A stretch of 64,000 nt of DNA, from NCBI GenBank assembly GCA_035450685.1, contig DAOTNF010000004.1:1-64000 (forward strand), read 5' to 3'. Source of the stretch: Syntrophosphaera sp035450685. GTDB taxonomy: Bacteria; Cloacimonadota; Cloacimonadia; Cloacimonadales; Cloacimonadaceae. Both the position numbers and the translations under genes were made by a program. This document shows positions 25,185 to 35,800 of the stretch, one piece after another. Positions within the stretch are counted from its first letter, which is position 1, and each line of letters opens with the position of its first letter. Under the pieces are notes generated by a model. The model made no database searches and was not told the DNA's origin. It saw nothing but the letters and a program-made list of their open reading frames with translations.

Positions 25185-26405
25185 ATGCCCGTCTGGAGAC
25201 TGGATAACCCTGTGCAGCACTACGATTGGGGATCGCCTGACTACATCCCCGAACTGCTGGGAAGCTCCGAACCGGATGCCAGGCCTGTTGCCGAACTGTG
25301 GCTGGGCGCTCACCCCAAAGCGCCTTCCTTGCTCGGGATAGCGGATCAGCAGATAGCTCTGGACCAGTTTATTGCCTCCAATCCCGAGGCTATTCTGGGG
25401 AAAGCGACGCAGCTTTACGATGGCAGACTGCCCTTTTTGTTCAAGGTGCTGGCTGCCGAGTCGCCTCTGTCCATCCAGGCTCATCCATCCAAGGCCCAGG
25501 CAAAGCTTGGCTTTGCGCGTGAGAATGCCCTGCGCGTTCCCCCGGATGCCCCCCAACGCAACTACCGGGACGACAACCACAAGCCGGAACTGATCTGCGC
25601 GCTCACGCCGTTCACCATGCTTTGCGGATTCCGTGCTTATGCGGATATCTGCCACGATTTCCGGTCTTTGGGCTTGGACTCCTTTTTCTCCACCTTTGGC
25701 GCTTTTGCCAAATTCGGAGATCAGCGCAGCTTCCAGTTGTTAATGATACAGATACTTACTCTTCCTAAGGAGCAGGCTGGCGGGGTGTTGCGGCGCCTGT
25801 CCCAAGCCCTGGCGGAGGATGCCGCTCTTCCCGCGCTGACCCGCGAAACTGTGCTCCTCCTCCTGGATGCTTACCCCGGTGATATCGGGGCGCTTGCGCC
25901 GCTCTATCTCAATCTGCGCCTCCTGCAGCCGGGAGAAGCGGTCTTTTTGGGCCCCGGAATACCACACGCCTATCTGCATGGCGCCGGCCTCGAGCTGATG
26001 GCCAATTCAGACAACGTGCTGAGAGGGGGGCTAACACCCAAACACATGGATATAGAGGAACTGGCGAGGATTCTGGACTTCTCTCCCTATTATCCGGCCT
26101 CGCTTCCCTGCCGTCAGGAAAGCGCGGAACTGCGCACCTATGAGTCACCCGTGGAGGAGTTTTCCCTGAGCGCCATCAGCCTGGAGAGTGGGTCTTTGGA
26201 ACTTGATACCAGGCAGATGCCGGTGATCCTGCTGTGCCTGGAGGGTGTTGCCACGCTTAGGGCGGAAGCTGTGGAGCTTGAACTATCGCGGGGCGGCTCT
26301 GCCTTTGTCAGCGCCGATACTGGCCCCTATTCCCTGAGCGGTTCAGCCAGGCTCTGGGCTGCCACGGTGCCGCCGCTTAAAACTGAAACTCCACTCCAAA
26401 AGTGA
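25185..26405 (+). CDS. manA: Mannose-6-phosphate isomerase, class I
   Basis: Zinc enzyme interconverting mannose 6-phosphate and fructose 6-phosphate, feeding GDP-mannose/surface polysaccharide synthesis or mannose use. 406 residues. Signature motifs: VQHYDWGS at the N-terminus, AELWLGAHPKAPS, SIQAHPSK (zinc-binding Gln/His), DDNHKPEL (Glu/His) and GPGIPHAYLHGAGLELMAN. It is read with the TPR gene upstream and overlaps the convergent gene downstream by 29 bases with no terminator hairpin between them. Confidence 0.95.
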   Translation: MPVWRLDNPVQHYDWGSPDYIPELLGSSEPDARPVAELWLGAHPKAPSLLGIADQQIALDQFIASNPEAILGKATQLYDGRLPFLFKVLAAESPLSIQAHPSKAQAKLGFARENALRVPPDAPQRNYRDDNHKPELICALTPFTMLCGFRAYADICHDFRSLGLDSFFSTFGAFAKFGDQRSFQLLMIQILTLPKEQAGGVLRRLSQALAEDAALPALTRETVLLLLDAYPGDIGALAPLYLNLRLLQPGEAVFLGPGIPHAYLHGAGLELMANSDNVLRGGLTPKHMDIEELARILDFSPYYPASLPCRQESAELRTYESPVEEFSLSAISLESGSLELDTRQMPVILLCLEGVATLRAEAVELELSRGGSAFVSADTGPYSLSGSARLWAATVPPLKTETPLQK

Positions 26406-27978
26406 TCGTTTCCACCGTCTCTTCGCTCCCCCTGATTTTGCCATCCCCGTTCAGGTCGGTATAGATCTCCGCGTATCTGCAGATGAGGTTGTAATAGTCA
26501 TTATAGCCATACACGATGCGTCCTGTTACCCGGGAATTGGTGTTGCGGGGATACTTCAGGTCCAGTTCCGCCACATCCGTTTGGGCATAGTAGAGTGAGG
26601 CTTCCCGCAATCTGGGAAACTTCTCCGGCATAAATGTAAGCTTGGTCCAGAGGGACTTCCCCGGGATGCCCTCATCTCCGAACAGATCCTGGTAAGCGCA
26701 TTTCAGATAGGCAAAATTGGCGATGTTCACTTTGAGATAGCCAAACCAGCCAATGCTGGCTTTGATCCCGTCCAGCATGGTGTCTTTGGTGGTCAAAGAA
26801 TAGATGCGCCGCCCGTTTTCCGACACCGCGCTGTGATCCACCACTTCGCAGCGCTGTTCGTCATAGAGGTTGTTAAAATAAGCTGGCAGAAAGCGCGAAC
26901 CGAAATTCCTCAGCTCCAGCTTGGTGTCGAAGATCAGCCAACGCAGGCTGAAGCCGGGAAAGATCAATCCCTTGCCATACCCGTCTATCACAGCCAGTTC
27001 GGCATAGTTGCTGAGTTTGATGTTGCTCTTTTCCACCAGCGGCAGGTCATACTCCAGGCTATACACCAGCATCGGCGTGGGATCAAGGTACTGGTTGGCT
27101 GAATCCGGATAGACCGCGGTGTCGAAGGGATAGTCCGGATAGAGTTCGGCTATGCCCGGAAAGGCGATATTTACATAGGGATTCAGGTCGGGATGGTCCA
27201 TTATGCCGTTGCCGTTGAGGTCAAAGTCGATGTCGTCAGGAGTGTTGTCACCGTCGGTATCCAGCCAGTAGCGGCTGTCATTGGGAAACTTGTCATACAC
27301 GTCCGGATAACCGTCTTTGTCGCTATCGGGGTATTTGCCGTAGGGATTGCGGTCTGCCCCCAGGTTCACGCCCACTTTCAGTTTGCGCAGCAGGGGCAGT
27401 TTTGAGCCTCGCAGGGGTTGCAGCGAAGCCCGTCCGGCGATGATCTCGTTTTTGCTGATGTCGTGGGTATATACCTCAAAGCTGAATCCGTAGCTGCTGG
27501 TGTTCAGCCCCAGGTAGCCGCCGATGTTTTTGACCTTGGGATAGCGCAGCATATTGGAGTAGTCGTCAAAGACCAGGCCATGTCCCAGGGTGTAGTCCGG
27601 GATGCTTCCGATCTTGAAATAGAGCGAGTCCGTGCGGTCAGCGAAACGGATGTAGAAGATTTTGCGCAGGATGTCCGCCCAGTTGTCCCAGCCTTCCCTG
27701 CGGATCTTGCCCTCTCCATCCAGAAGCAGGTCGATATCCAGGCCCAGTCCCAGTTTCCAGATCGCCAGCTCCGGCATGAAGCGCACCTGGGAGTAGATCA
27801 CCCCATCCACCGTGGCAGAACCGAGCATGCCTCCCATGCTGTATTCGGGGCTGCTCAGAATCTCATAAGTCGGATCCTCCCATGCCTCATCTCCCGGGAA
27901 CATATATTCGTCGTTCAGGCTTTGCGCGCAAAGCACCAACGGGAGAAGAAGCAAGGCCAGCAGCAACGGTGTTTTCAT
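26377..27978 (-). CDS. Secreted/outer-membrane protein with thrombospondin type 3-like calcium repeats
   Basis: 533 residues, function unknown. The signal peptide is MKTPLLLALLLLPLVLCAQS. Residues about 215-265 carry Asp-rich calcium-binding repeats of the thrombospondin type 3 kind: DSDKDGYPDVYDKFPND, DTDGDNTPDDIDFDLNGNGI. Near the C-terminus DLNGDGKIRGSEE resembles a dockerin/EF-hand loop. The rest is rich in aromatic, alternating strands (WLIFDTKLELRNFGSRF, YGYNDYYNLICRYAEIY) and ends in Phe (EFQF), which suggests an outer-membrane beta-barrel. Both the calcium binding and the barrel are inferred. It is convergent with manA. Confidence 0.7.
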   Translation of the reverse strand: MKTPLLLALLLLPLVLCAQSLNDEYMFPGDEAWEDPTYEILSSPEYSMGGMLGSATVDGVIYSQVRFMPELAIWKLGLGLDIDLLLDGEGKIRREGWDNWADILRKIFYIRFADRTDSLYFKIGSIPDYTLGHGLVFDDYSNMLRYPKVKNIGGYLGLNTSSYGFSFEVYTHDISKNEIIAGRASLQPLRGSKLPLLRKLKVGVNLGADRNPYGKYPDSDKDGYPDVYDKFPNDSRYWLDTDGDNTPDDIDFDLNGNGIMDHPDLNPYVNIAFPGIAELYPDYPFDTAVYPDSANQYLDPTPMLVYSLEYDLPLVEKSNIKLSNYAELAVIDGYGKGLIFPGFSLRWLIFDTKLELRNFGSRFLPAYFNNLYDEQRCEVVDHSAVSENGRRIYSLTTKDTMLDGIKASIGWFGYLKVNIANFAYLKCAYQDLFGDEGIPGKSLWTKLTFMPEKFPRLREASLYYAQTDVAELDLKYPRNTNSRVTGRIVYGYNDYYNLICRYAEIYTDLNGDGKIRGSEETVETITFGVEFQF

Positions 27979-28112
27979 TTTATATAACCTGAATACTTAT
28001 GTTGTGTGATTAAATCACGGATTGTCCAATCTGTCAAGCTTATTCTCGCTGGTCATGGCTTTCCGCTGTGGATCAGAAGCCGTCCGGCTCCACTAATACC
28101 TTTTCAATTTCG

Positions 28113-28824
28113 TTATCCACGAATTACACGAATTAAAAGAGTGGAAAATTGGAATGGTGAACACTAAGCTCCAAAGCAAACCACCCCAAGCCATAAAACT
28201 GTGTCATCACGGGCTTGACCCGTGATCCAGTCTTTTAGAATAATCATCCACAAATTACACAAATTAACACGAATTAAATAAACAGAACAAGGACAAGCGT
28301 CCAATCCAAAAAACCACCTCTCAGCCAGATACAAACCACACCAGACCCAAAGCCGCATAATCACGGGCTGTCGGGGTCCCCGCCAAAGCGCGCAGCGGTT
28401 TGGTGGGGTGGTTTGACCCGTGATCCAGTGTCTTGGGGTGGCAAAGTCCGTTTGCCACAGAGACCGGAGGTCTCTTACAAACAGGCAACTCCGTTGCCTC
28501 TGCCGAACAGACTTCGTCAGCCCTAAACAAGCACCAAATCCAGAACCCCAAAACCCCTAATCCGCGGTAATCCGCGCTTTTTTTCTGCGTCAATCTGCGT
28601 GAACCACCTTTCCACCTTTTCACCAACCAGCACAAATAACGCAAACAATATAGTGTAACATTCACCAAATACAACGTCAATAATCTGCATAATCCTTCAT
28701 AGCTCCCTCCCTTGCTGCTCCTACATTTGCTGCCATCAACCTTAGGTAATCCTTATAAACTATAAGGATGACCTAAGGAAAATATAGACTTAGCCCACCC
28801 TTGCAAATGAGGGCGATATGATGA
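28113..28824. repeat. Repeat island C
   Basis: Most of the 890-base gene-free spacer 27979-28867. In order: ATTACACGAATTAA-type short repeats (28113 and 28247), a purine-rich unit (28140), a palindromic GTCATC element (28203-28236), a second one whose loop carries a 45-base insertion (28352-28431), the four-hairpin array (28438-28519) and a copy of the CATCCTTA module (28694-28824). No gene is supported. Confidence 0.75.
28438..28519. repeat. Array of four consecutive hairpins, copy 2
   Basis: 82 bases matching 5108-5189 at all but two positions. The first three stems are perfect; the fourth (TGCCGAA/TTCGTCA) has one mismatch. As in copy 1, it begins a few bases after a palindrome ending GATCCAGT. 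Confidence 0.8.
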
Positions 28825-28867
28825 TTCAGCCGCAGGCATTAGTTGTCAACTATCAGGCGCGATGGCC

Positions 28868-28895
28868 AAAAAAAGCCCCGGAGGGTATCCGGGGC
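28868..28895 (-). terminator. Rho-independent terminator of the C25 peptidase gene
   Basis: Stem GCCCCGGA (28875-28882) and TCCGGGGC (28888-28895) with a five-base loop; on the minus strand it is followed by seven T (28868-28874). It lies 23 bases beyond the stop of the peptidase gene. Confidence 0.92.
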
Positions 28896-28917
28896 CTGGT
28901 ACATGTGTTTGGTCTGG

Positions 28918-31900
28918 TTATTTCATCAGGATCATCTTGCGGGTGTTTGAGTATTTACCGGTTTGCATCTTGTAGAAATAGACGCCGCTGGCCAGGGGGT
29001 TCCCCTGGTTGTCCCTGCCGTCAAAGACCAGCTTGTGGTTGCCGGAGGCTTTGTTTTCGTCCACCAGGGTGCGCACCAACTGGCCTTTCAGGTTATAGAC
29101 CAGCACCTTGACGGGGGTCGCTTCCTTGAGGCTGAAGCTGATGGTGGTCTGGGGATTGAAGGGATTGGGATAGTTGCCTTTAAGCTCCGTAACCGCAGGA
29201 GATTCCGGGTCGTCTATGGCCACGTGCTGGCCGGTTCCGCTGAGCGATACAGACAGCATGGGGGTGTCGGGGTCATCCGTGCTGATGGTCATCACACCCA
29301 GATATTCCTGGGCTGCCAGGGGCTGGAAGCTGACCTCCAGGGTCAGGGATGACTGGGCGGGAATCACAATATTCATCACACTGGCGGGAGTTCCTTCCTG
29401 TGCGCTGACCATAAAGTTTTGAGGAGCCTGGACAGTCCCGATCAGCACCGCGTCGCCGGTGTTGTGGATGGTGTAGGGCTGGAGGGCGGTGGCGCCGATG
29501 TTGACCATGCCGAAGTCCACGGTATAGCCGTCCACTCCGACATCGGGAGTGCCGGTGGTGCCGCCCGCGGAGGGGAAGACGATCTCATCGATCCAGGCGC
29601 AATCATCTCCGGAGGAGACCATGGAGTCTTTCACATATTCCCACTTGAAGAAGTTCATGCCGGTCTGGACCGGATAGCTCTCCTGGCTCCAGATATCGTT
29701 GGTGCCCGACCATTGGCCTTTCAGGATGCCATTGATGTAGAACTTGAGGTAGTCATAGTTAGTTTCGCTGGAGACCTTTTTCCAGAAACTGATGGTTCCC
29801 GGCGCCATGCTTTCCATGGTAATGCTCATGGAGGTGGACTGGTTGTGGCTGATGACGGCGCTGCGTGCCGCGTTGGAGTTGTCGAAGCTGACTCCCTGGT
29901 CGATAGTCCAGTCGCCTCCGGTGAAGGTCCAGGGCAGGGAGCTGAAATCCACGATGAAGCTCTCGGCCAGGATGCCGATATTGACGTTGTAAGTCTGCGC
30001 CGCGCTATACTCTCCGCTGAAGGTAATGGCGGTGATGCCAACCGTTGTGCCGGCGGGGATTTGCGAGCTGAAGGTCACGCTGTAGGTCATTTCCGCGCTT
30101 CCCTGCGGAGGCAGGGCGGCGAATTCGGTGGTGATGGGGTCGGCGACGTGGGTTCCGCCGCTGATCACCATGGCGGTGGTGATGGAATTGGCCTGGGCGT
30201 GGCCGCTGTTGATGATGGGGAAGGTGAGGATCACGCTTTCGCCGGGATCGATGCGGCCATTGCCGTTTCCGCTTGAGTCGTCAACCAGGAGGCCGCCCCA
30301 AACGAGGTTGGGAGCGTTGATGGTGATATAGCGGGTGGCTTCAAAGGTGCTGCCGTCCTCCAGGGTCGCCAGTATATGGAAGGCCGCCACATGCTGGTCG
30401 GGAACGTTGCTGGCGATTTGCACGCCAAATCCGGTGCTGGTTCCGCCAGAGCTGTTGGCGTCGATGGAGGCGATGACTTCGCTGTTGTTGAGGATGGTCA
30501 CATACTGATCCTGGCTGGAGATGGTGACGGTGACGCCGGTGGCGGGCATGACGCCCACGTTATTGAAGTTTACGTTCAGGGTCACGGTCTCGCCGAAATC
30601 GGGCTGGTTGTTGTTATCGTCGGTGGTCACCAGGTCTGCCACCAGCAGATAGGGCCCGGTGCTGGGCAATACCTGCACAGTTCCGATGTGGGTGACTTTA
30701 TTGAAGGCCGTGATGGTGAGGATGAGGTCCATAGGTTCGGCGGGGATCACCTCCAGAGGCAGGATCAGGATACCGGAGGCATCGACTGTTGCGCTGCCAT
30801 AGAGGGTGCCATTGGCATAGAGGGATACTCTGGCTCCGGCAGCCGTTTCCACCTGGAAGCTGTTCATGCCAATGAACAGGACGGGTTCATAGTTGGCGGT
30901 GAGCGGTTCCGGGGTCTTGGTGCGCATCATGATGGAGGCGTCGCCGAAGATGTGCCAGGTTTTGTACATATTGACGCCATCTGAGCCATAGACCTCGATC
31001 ATCTTGCTGGAGCCGTTGTAGAGCAAGCCTCCCACGGTCTTTTTCTGTTCGGCGATCAGGAGGTCAACTGTTTCGTCCTGCGCTCGCATGGGGGAAGCCC
31101 AGCTTTGGTTGATGGAGCTGGCATAGACTGCCAGTGCTCCGGCGGGTGCTCCGGTGGCCTCGTTGACCGAGCGCAGCCACGCTTCCGCGAAGCAGGTCTG
31201 GCTCACAAAATTGCCGTTGACGCAGGCCACGCTGTTGATCAGGGGCAGCATGTAATCATTGGTCAAAGCGTTCACATGGCTGTTGGAAAAGCCTGTGGTT
31301 CCCCAGGAGGTGTCGGAGCCGTGTCCCACATAATTGACGAAGCCGCGTCCCTGGTTGATGTTGGTGGACACCTGGGCGGCAGTGGCGCCCTGAGCCTGGT
31401 AAATCTGGTCCACGGAGACGTAGCCATAGCCCAACAGGTCGGTGCGGATATTTTCCATGTGCACCTGGTCGCTTTCGCCCATGTCGCCCTGTCCGCCGCC
31501 TCCTTCGTTGGAGGCGATGCCCATCGCTTTCTGAATCCAGTCGTCGCTGATCTGGACGTCTCTTTCATAATGGATGGAGCGGGTGACTTGGGTTTCCAGC
31601 TCGGGAACCGTCTGCGCGGAAAATCTGCCCACGTAGATGTCCGGGTAGTTGTCCGAACCTGCCAGCAAGGCATACATCGGGTCTGCTCCGCCGCCGCCGG
31701 AAGAGAGGGAGGGCACCTGGGGCGCGTCGCCGACGATCTGCACAAACATCAGGCCATTGTCCAGATTATATTCGTTTTGGATGTAGGTCTTGATCTGGTT
31801 CGCGGAAGGGCCGGCAGTGGCAACGTCCACTACATCCACGGTGTAGCCGTTTTGGCGTTTCCATTCCACCCAGGGGAGGATGGCGGTGTCGAACATGTTG

Positions 31901-32619
31901 TGCTTGATCACCAGGATCCTGCCGCTTTCGCCGAGCGAGGGGTATTTGGCCATGTTGTAATTGAGGAACATGTTCCTGTAAATCTCTTCAAATCCACCTG
32001 CCTGGGATGAGCGCTGCGCGGGCAGGGAGTTGGTGAAGTCGCTGCCATTCGAGGCCACGCCGACCCGGATCCTGGTATATACGCGCAGGGTGCCGGTGGC
32101 GGGGAAGTATTCAAAAGGCTGGAAGCGGACAGTGATGCCGCGGTAATCCCTCAAAATGAAAGGTTCGGTGAGATAGGCGGTTTGCCGGGGGTAGCTGCCG
32201 GTTCCCGAGTAAAAATCGGCAAAGCTGTAGGGAATGCTGTCCGGGTTGATATCGCGGGTCAGGTTGCCCTTGGATGGCGCCACGGGCATTGGCAGTTCCA
32301 CATACTCGCTTTCCAGCAGCTTTAGCTCCATCCTGGCCGTGTTGGGGATGATGACGCTGCCAGCCAGCACGGGCAGTTGCGGGTAACCGGCTTCCAGGGT
32401 GAGGCCGGCTTTCTTCAGATACAGGTTGTGCCAGGTGTTGCCATCTATCAGCACGGGTTCGCTCTCGAAATGGCCGAGGGTGAGCTCCAGGACCATGTTG
32501 TCCTGCGCGCCCTGCAGGAGGCGTATCCCGTTGGAATGCTGGCTGACCGTGATCTGTTCGGCGCTCAGCGAAATGCCCAGCAGCAGGAGCAGGGTCAGAA
32601 AAATAATGGGTTTGCGCAT
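28918..32619 (-). CDS. Gingipain-type C25 cysteine peptidase with sorting-like C-terminal domain
   Basis: 1233-residue secreted peptidase. Signal peptide at 1-19, then a pro-region (about 20-200). The C25 catalytic domain has His433 in YVGHGSDTSW and Cys466 in VACVNGNF; the 33-residue spacing equals that of the gingipain R dyad (His211/Cys244). Next come Ig/CARDB-like modules with acidic loops (TTDDNNNQPDFGETV, DDSSGNGNGRIDPGESV), a jelly-roll-like domain (ISFWKKVSSETNYDYLKF), a choice-of-anchor/HYDIN-like module (VDFGMVNIGATALQPYTIHN), and the terminal domain with NYPNPFNPQTTISF and ASGVYFYKM. A minus-strand ribosome site GAGGAA precedes the ATG. Secretion by a type IX-like system is inferred. 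Its neighbour at 32815 is a paralogue. Confidence 0.9.
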   Translation of the reverse strand: MRKPIIFLTLLLLLGISLSAEQITVSQHSNGIRLLQGAQDNMVLELTLGHFESEPVLIDGNTWHNLYLKKAGLTLEAGYPQLPVLAGSVIIPNTARMELKLLESEYVELPMPVAPSKGNLTRDINPDSIPYSFADFYSGTGSYPRQTAYLTEPFILRDYRGITVRFQPFEYFPATGTLRVYTRIRVGVASNGSDFTNSLPAQRSSQAGGFEEIYRNMFLNYNMAKYPSLGESGRILVIKHNMFDTAILPWVEWKRQNGYTVDVVDVATAGPSANQIKTYIQNEYNLDNGLMFVQIVGDAPQVPSLSSGGGGADPMYALLAGSDNYPDIYVGRFSAQTVPELETQVTRSIHYERDVQISDDWIQKAMGIASNEGGGGQGDMGESDQVHMENIRTDLLGYGYVSVDQIYQAQGATAAQVSTNINQGRGFVNYVGHGSDTSWGTTGFSNSHVNALTNDYMLPLINSVACVNGNFVSQTCFAEAWLRSVNEATGAPAGALAVYASSINQSWASPMRAQDETVDLLIAEQKKTVGGLLYNGSSKMIEVYGSDGVNMYKTWHIFGDASIMMRTKTPEPLTANYEPVLFIGMNSFQVETAAGARVSLYANGTLYGSATVDASGILILPLEVIPAEPMDLILTITAFNKVTHIGTVQVLPSTGPYLLVADLVTTDDNNNQPDFGETVTLNVNFNNVGVMPATGVTVTISSQDQYVTILNNSEVIASIDANSSGGTSTGFGVQIASNVPDQHVAAFHILATLEDGSTFEATRYITINAPNLVWGGLLVDDSSGNGNGRIDPGESVILTFPIINSGHAQANSITTAMVISGGTHVADPITTEFAALPPQGSAEMTYSVTFSSQIPAGTTVGITAITFSGEYSAAQTYNVNIGILAESFIVDFSSLPWTFTGGDWTIDQGVSFDNSNAARSAVISHNQSTSMSITMESMAPGTISFWKKVSSETNYDYLKFYINGILKGQWSGTNDIWSQESYPVQTGMNFFKWEYVKDSMVSSGDDCAWIDEIVFPSAGGTTGTPDVGVDGYTVDFGMVNIGATALQPYTIHNTGDAVLIGTVQAPQNFMVSAQEGTPASVMNIVIPAQSSLTLEVSFQPLAAQEYLGVMTISTDDPDTPMLSVSLSGTGQHVAIDDPESPAVTELKGNYPNPFNPQTTISFSLKEATPVKVLVYNLKGQLVRTLVDENKASGNHKLVFDGRDNQGNPLASGVYFYKMQTGKYSNTRKMILMK

Positions 32620-32777
32620 GGATTCCTCTATTTCCTAAATTAAGATGCTTTGTTACACCGGGTGGCCTAATGCGGCACGCGTTCCGGTGAGGACACACTA
32701 TGAACTTGCGTTGTCTGAACCTTGCTTTGGTTCGTCAGGATAAAACACATATAAAACAATGGGACATATATAGTAAA

Positions 32778-32804
32778 GGACGGGGCGGACTGGCCACCCC
32801 GTCC
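32778..32804 (-). terminator. Terminator-like hairpin after the second C25 gene
   Basis: Eight-base stem GGACGGGG (32778-32785) and CCCCGTCC (32797-32804), loop of 11, just downstream of the stop on the minus strand. The following T-tract is short (TTTACTATAT), so it is weaker than the terminator at 28868. Confidence 0.65.
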
Positions 32805-32814
32805 CAAGGCTGAT

Positions 32815-35800
32815 TTATTTGATCAGCATCATTTTCATGGTCTTGCTGTATTTACCTGCCTCCATGCGGTAGAAATAGATGCCGCTGGCCACAGGGTTGT
32901 TGGAGTTGTCGCGTCCGTTCCAGACCAGCTTGTGTTGGCCCGCGGGCAGTTCAGAATCGAGCAGGCTGCGCACCAACTGGCCTTTCAGGTTGTAGATGCT
33001 GAGCTTGACCGGACCGCTCTGATGGGTGGCGAAGCTGATCATGGTTTCCGGATTGAAGGGGTTGGGATAGTTGCCTTCCAGCCTGGTCACCTTGGGTGCA
33101 ACGGGATCAGTGGCGGACAAGCAGGCTTGCACCGTGATCGGAATGGTCACGGTGGGGCTGTCGGGATCGTTCGAGGAGATCGTGATCTGACCTTCCAGGT
33201 TCACCGCGGGATCCGGAGCGGTGTATCCGAGGGTAAGGATCAAGTTTTGATTGGCAGGAATGCTGTAGCTGTAGGTATCGGGCAGCGGAGTGCCATTTAG
33301 GCTCAGCTCGAAATCCTCGGGGACAGAGACCAGTCCGCTAAGCTCTGACGTTCCCAGGTTGCGGATCATAAAGTCCGCAGCGAGGACATCGTTGGCATTC
33401 ACATTATCAAACAGAATGGAAGGCGTGGGAACGAATATCAGGGGAATACTGGAGTCACCGGACATGGGGAACACCACATCGTCGATCCAGGCGCAGTCGT
33501 TGCCGGAGGATACAGAAACGTCCTTGGTGTATTTCCATTCAAAGGTCCGGCTGCCACTGGCTACGGGATAGCTTATCTGTGCCCAGCCCTGGTTTCCGCT
33601 CCAGGTTCCCATCTCGGTGCCATCGATGCTGAAGCGCAGCATGTCGTAACCGGTTTCGCTGGAAACCTTTCTCCAGAAACTGATGTTGCCATCAGCTCCA
33701 ACATTCATAGTTATGGACAGGGAGGTGGAGCTATTGTTGCCGATAGCGCCGGATTTGGCACAGTACTCACCGCTGTGGGCATTTGCGCTGCCTGACTGGA
33801 TCGTCCAGGGTATGGGGCTGTTGTTTGTCCAGTTGAAGGCGGTAAAGTCTCCGGTCTCAAAACCTTCGCCGATCATGCCGATGGCCAGCATCAGGTTGTG
33901 GTTCACGTTCTGGATACCCGCGCTGATTGCGATGCCGATGGGAATCAAGGTGCCGTTGGGGATGTCGGTGCCAAGTGAGACGGTGAAACTGAGCGGGATC
34001 ACCACACCGATGGAGAGCGGCGGCAGGGTGAACTGGCTGATATTGAGGGTGACGGAGGGATGGTTCACCACAATGTTCACTGTCCCGCCGGGAGCGTCCA
34101 TGTGGCCGTAGTTGGCAACATCGACTGTGATGGCTATGTTCTCTCCGGGTTCCAGGAAACCGTTGTTGTTGGGATCGACTATCATCGTTGAAGAGATTGT
34201 CAGATTGGGTGAGTTCACCGTCAGGTTGCGGGTGGTAACCCACTGGTCGTTGCCGTCGCTGACAGTGATATCGAAGGGTACCACCGTCTGATCCGGAATG
34301 GAGGGATGGATCAGGATGCTGAAGATGTTCTCGGCGACATGGCTGCCACTGGCGGGGATGTTGCCAAGGTTGGCAGTGTTTTCCAGCAGCGTCACGTCTG
34401 TGCAGGTGGTGCTGAGCGTGGCCACAAGGTTATTGGCGGGCAGTGAGCCGACGTTGTTGAAGGTGAGGTTCAGGCCGATGGTTTCTCCCGCCTCGGCGAT
34501 ACCGTTGGAGTTGGGATCAACCACGGTAATCGGGCTGACGGTCACGTATGCTCCGGTGTTGGGAATCACTTGCACGTTGGCGACAACCGGTTTGCGCAGG
34601 GATCGCGTGATCACTATCTGGGCAGTGCCGGGTTCGGTGAAAGGAGTATGGTTCAGGGTGAGGTAACCGTCGGCGTCAGTCAGGCCAACTCCGTGCAGCA
34701 CGTTGTTCATCGAGAGCGCCACGTAGCTGAAGGGATCGGCGATCACTTCCAGGGAGTTCAGGCCCATAAGAATGGTCTGGGGAGGCTCGTAGCTGTTGAC
34801 AGCCGGGATGCCCAGGTAAGGAACCAGGCTGGGGTCGCCCATGATGGAGTAAACTTCCCAATAGTAATTGATGCGGCCGCTATTGGACTGCACCACAGCC
34901 ATGTTGCCCATAAAGACGTTTGATCCGGCGCAGCTGGCCCAATCCGCCAAAGGCTCGTTGTGATCGTGGAACAGGGCGTCATACGCGCCGGTGCGGCCCG
35001 CGACAAAGGGTGATCCTGTGCCAACTATGGGCGGTTTGTGGCCGACGGCCCACCAGTAGTCTTCATCCCAATAGGTGCTGTTGGTTCCGCCGATATAGAT
35101 GATCGCGCCCTTGTTCGTCGCGCGCAGCCAGGCTTCGCCAAAGCAGGTGCCTGTGTCGAAAGCGTTGGTCGAACAGCAGTTGCCCACCACGTATGAACAC
35201 TTGTTGGTGTTCTGCAGGCTATTGATGTTGGATATGGTGAAGGAGGGATCGGCCCAGGAAGTTTCGCTGCCGTGGGCAGTGTAATTGACATAGCCCCTGC
35301 CCGCGGAAACGTTTTGGACGATTGCGTTGGACGAGGTCTGCGAAGCGGGGTAGAGATAGGTGTTCGATGTGATGCCATGCGCGGCGTTGAAATAGTTGTT
35401 GGTGGCATAGTTGATGGCTCCGTTGGCGTGGGAGGGTGCCCAGTAGGAGTCCACTCCCGCGATCATCACCACATTGCCAAGGTAGCTGTCGTCGGGCATG
35501 GTGTATTGTTCGTGCATGAGGGTTTTGTTGACCTGGTTGGTCACTCCCGCGGCATCGGTTGCTGAGAAGCGGCCGAAATACATCTCAGGCATGAAGTCGT
35601 TTCCCTGCAGGCGCACATAGGTGAGGTCGGTGATATGACCGCCGGGGCTGGCAGAGGCGTTGTTAGCCGGCACCTGGGCGACGTCGCCCACGATCAGAAG
35701 GTAGGACGGAGCCGGATTCTCCGCGGTGGCGGAGTTCCAGATGTTCTGGATATAGGTGCGGATTGCCGAGCTGGTGTTTCCGGTTTGAGCGGTGGTGGCC

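Noticed and set aside
29419..32010. Long plus-strand frames (29419-30276 and 31105-32010)
   Set aside because: Shadows of the C25 peptidase gene with Asp/His/Gly-rich meaningless sequence.
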